DNA of 13,974 nt, from the NCBI GenBank assembly GCA_948437815.1, contig CAOJKG010000020.1, positions 1 through 13,974 of the forward strand. The letters run 5' to 3'. The position numbers and the translations under genes are program-made. A model generated the notes under the pieces. The model worked only from the letters and a program-made list of their open reading frames with translations. It did not search any database and had not been told where the DNA came from. This stretch comes from an uncultured Mycoplasmatota bacterium (GTDB lineage: Bacteria > Bacillota_I > Bacilli_A > RF39 > UBA660). This document shows positions 12,908-13,974 of this stretch, one piece after another (the first letter of the stretch is position 1; each line of letters starts with the position of its first letter).

Positions 12908-13507
12908 ATTTTCTTTTTCAGGTAAAAATGTATCTTTTGTATTGTAATAATATTGTGCTCCACTAATTACAGACAAAACTGTAGCAATAATTATTAGAGC
13001 ATAACCAATATTGATACCTATTAACTCAAATGGTAAATTATAAAATAGTGTTAAAGCCATTCCAGTCATCATACACATTGTTTTTGCTTTTCCAGCTATG
13101 GATGCGCCTACTACTTTGCCTTTATTGCCACTAGCCATTTTAAATGAATCAACAAATATATCTCTAGTTATAATGATTACAGGTATAGCTATACTTATAA
13201 AACCATCATATGCCATAATAATTAATAAGCCATTTACTAAAACCTTATCAGCAATAGCATCCATTACTTTGCCGAAGTCTGTAACTAGATTTTTACTTCT
13301 AGCTATACGCCCATCTAAAAAATCAGTTAAAGCTGCAATAACAAATAAAACTCCTGCGATTATATATTTTAAATTTATTGGTATTTTTCCAGCGATTAAA
13401 AATGTAGGAAATGTTATTCCCATGTTATGCCATGGTATCATTAGCATTATTAGTATTATAATTGCTGTTATTATTCTTGTTATTGTTATTTTATTTGGTA
13501 AATTCAT
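12899..13507 (-). CDS. pgsA: CDP-diacylglycerol-glycerol-3-phosphate 3-phosphatidyltransferase
   Basis: PgsA makes phosphatidylglycerol phosphate from CDP-diacylglycerol and glycerol-3-phosphate in the membrane. The 202-aa protein has the CDP-alcohol phosphatidyltransferase signature D62-x2-D65-G66-x2-A69-R70-x8-G79-x3-D83-x3-D87 in TDFLDGRIARSKNLVTDFGK followed by VMDAIADK. The start MNLPNKITITRI is typical, and there are several membrane helices. TAGGAGG precedes the ATG. It lies 12 bp after rodZ, the usual Bacillota rodZ-pgsA order, but the next gene is an HD protein instead of cinA/recA. Confidence 0.96.
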   Translation of the reverse strand: MNLPNKITITRIITAIIILIMLMIPWHNMGITFPTFLIAGKIPINLKYIIAGVLFVIAALTDFLDGRIARSKNLVTDFGKVMDAIADKVLVNGLLIIMAYDGFISIAIPVIIITRDIFVDSFKMASGNKGKVVGASIAGKAKTMCMMTGMALTLFYNLPFELIGINIGYALIIIATVLSVISGAQYYYNTKDTFLPEKENKA

Positions 13508-13519
13508 TATTTTTTCCTC

Positions 13520-13974
13520 CTACCTGGTATACTTAATATAACTAATTTCTTTAGTTACTGAATTATCAATAGTAATTTGTTTAATACTCCATATTATAGC
13601 TAGAATTACTAATGCTATAATTACTAAATATATAGTTAAATAATAATTTCGACTATATTTTCTTGACTTTCTAGTGTATGGAGAAGCTACTTTGCCTGAT
13701 TCCTCTTTGGCTTCGGCTTGCGCTTTTTTTTCGATTTCTTTAACTGGTATTTTTGAAGTATATTCAAACATGTACTCATTAAATTCATCAATTAGTTTAT
13801 CACTGTCGATCCCTAAATATTTAGCATAATTGGTAAGATAATCTTTTAAAGCAAAAATATCCTTAAAACACCCTATTTTTCCTTCTTCAATATTTAAGAG
13901 ATAATTCTCATCAATACTTAAATCGGTACTTGCTTCTTTAATACTAACCCCTGAAGACTCTCTGGTTTGCCTTA
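13520..13974 (-). CDS. rodZ: RodZ-like protein, 5' end outside the window
   Basis: RodZ links the MreB cytoskeleton to the cell-wall machinery. The open frame runs past the right edge, so the start is missing and 150 residues are visible. They begin RQTRESSGVSIKEASTDLSI, then NYLLNIEEGK and LTNYAKYLGIDSDKLIDEF: the N-terminal HTH_25 domain with its L-R-x-x-R-E-x-x-G-x-S pattern. A basic linker (KSRKYSRNYY) precedes one transmembrane helix (about YLTIYLVIIALVILAIIWSI), and only about 20 residues follow outside. The internal Met at 13771 is not the start, since the domain extends upstream of it. The extracytoplasmic domain found in many RodZ proteins is absent. Confidence 0.88.
   Translation of the reverse strand, partial: RQTRESSGVSIKEASTDLSIDENYLLNIEEGKIGCFKDIFALKDYLTNYAKYLGIDSDKLIDEFNEYMFEYTSKIPVKEIEKKAQAEAKEESGKVASPYTRKSRKYSRNYYLTIYLVIIALVILAIIWSIKQITIDNSVTKEISYIKYTR

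Noticed and set aside
13098..13541. Plus-strand open frame of 147 codons
   Set aside because: It is antisense to pgsA, whose signature residues are intact on the other strand; the hydrophobic product is a shadow of membrane helices.

Overview
The window is AT-rich throughout (roughly a quarter G+C by eye), uses TGA as a true stop codon (yqfC, vanZ-like), and carries Bacillota-type housekeeping order: yqfC-yqfD-...-ybeY-dgkA-era-yqzL-recO and rodZ-pgsA. With the N-terminally anchored surface protein ending in a GLRPVINL-type domain, this points to an uncultured, probably gut-associated low-GC Bacillota (Bacilli/Erysipelotrichia-like). The class is inferred. Nearly all genes are on the minus strand; only the prsA-like fragment and a small XRE regulator are on plus.

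Layout by position. 1-269 is the 3' end of a PrsA/parvulin-type foldase, ending at a terminator shared with the convergent metallophosphoesterase gene. 295-2063 is a recX-metallophosphoesterase unit whose sigma-A-like promoter contains a possible LexA/SOS box. 2092-3245 is a dGTPase-like HD hydrolase with its own promoter. 3307-4728 is a membrane-anchored extracytoplasmic protein of unknown family. 4817-5563 is recO with its own extended -10. 5608-9524 is a tightly packed, overlapping operon reading yqfC, yqfD, vanZ-like, ybeY, dgkA, era and a 30-codon yqzL, closed by a terminator. Here a VanZ-like gene sits where phoH and the yqfF-type HD gene usually lie. 9616-10340 is a secreted cohesin-domain-like protein with a consensus promoter and a 5'-end hairpin.

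10391-12238 is the accessory part. An anchored surface protein with a compositionally odd C-terminal patch is followed 19 bp downstream by a small ribbon-helix-helix gene. A divergent XRE regulator lies on the other side. The space between the divergent genes contains a perfect-consensus promoter threaded by two 19-bp direct repeats, plus a long dyad in the leader. This looks like a self-contained, regulated surface-display cassette and is the best candidate here for something undescribed. 12267-13974 is an HD-domain protein, pgsA and the 3' part of a short rodZ.

Functionally the core genes cover recombination repair (recO, recX), ribosome/rRNA maturation (era, ybeY), lipid and envelope synthesis (pgsA, dgkA, rodZ, prsA) and nucleotide hydrolysis (dgt-like). 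The cohesin-like, unknown anchored and GLRPVINL proteins make up a cell-surface set. Gene spacing is very tight: several stop codons lie inside terminator hairpins, and several Shine-Dalgarno sequences of the AGGTG type contain an in-frame GTG that is easily mistaken for the start codon.
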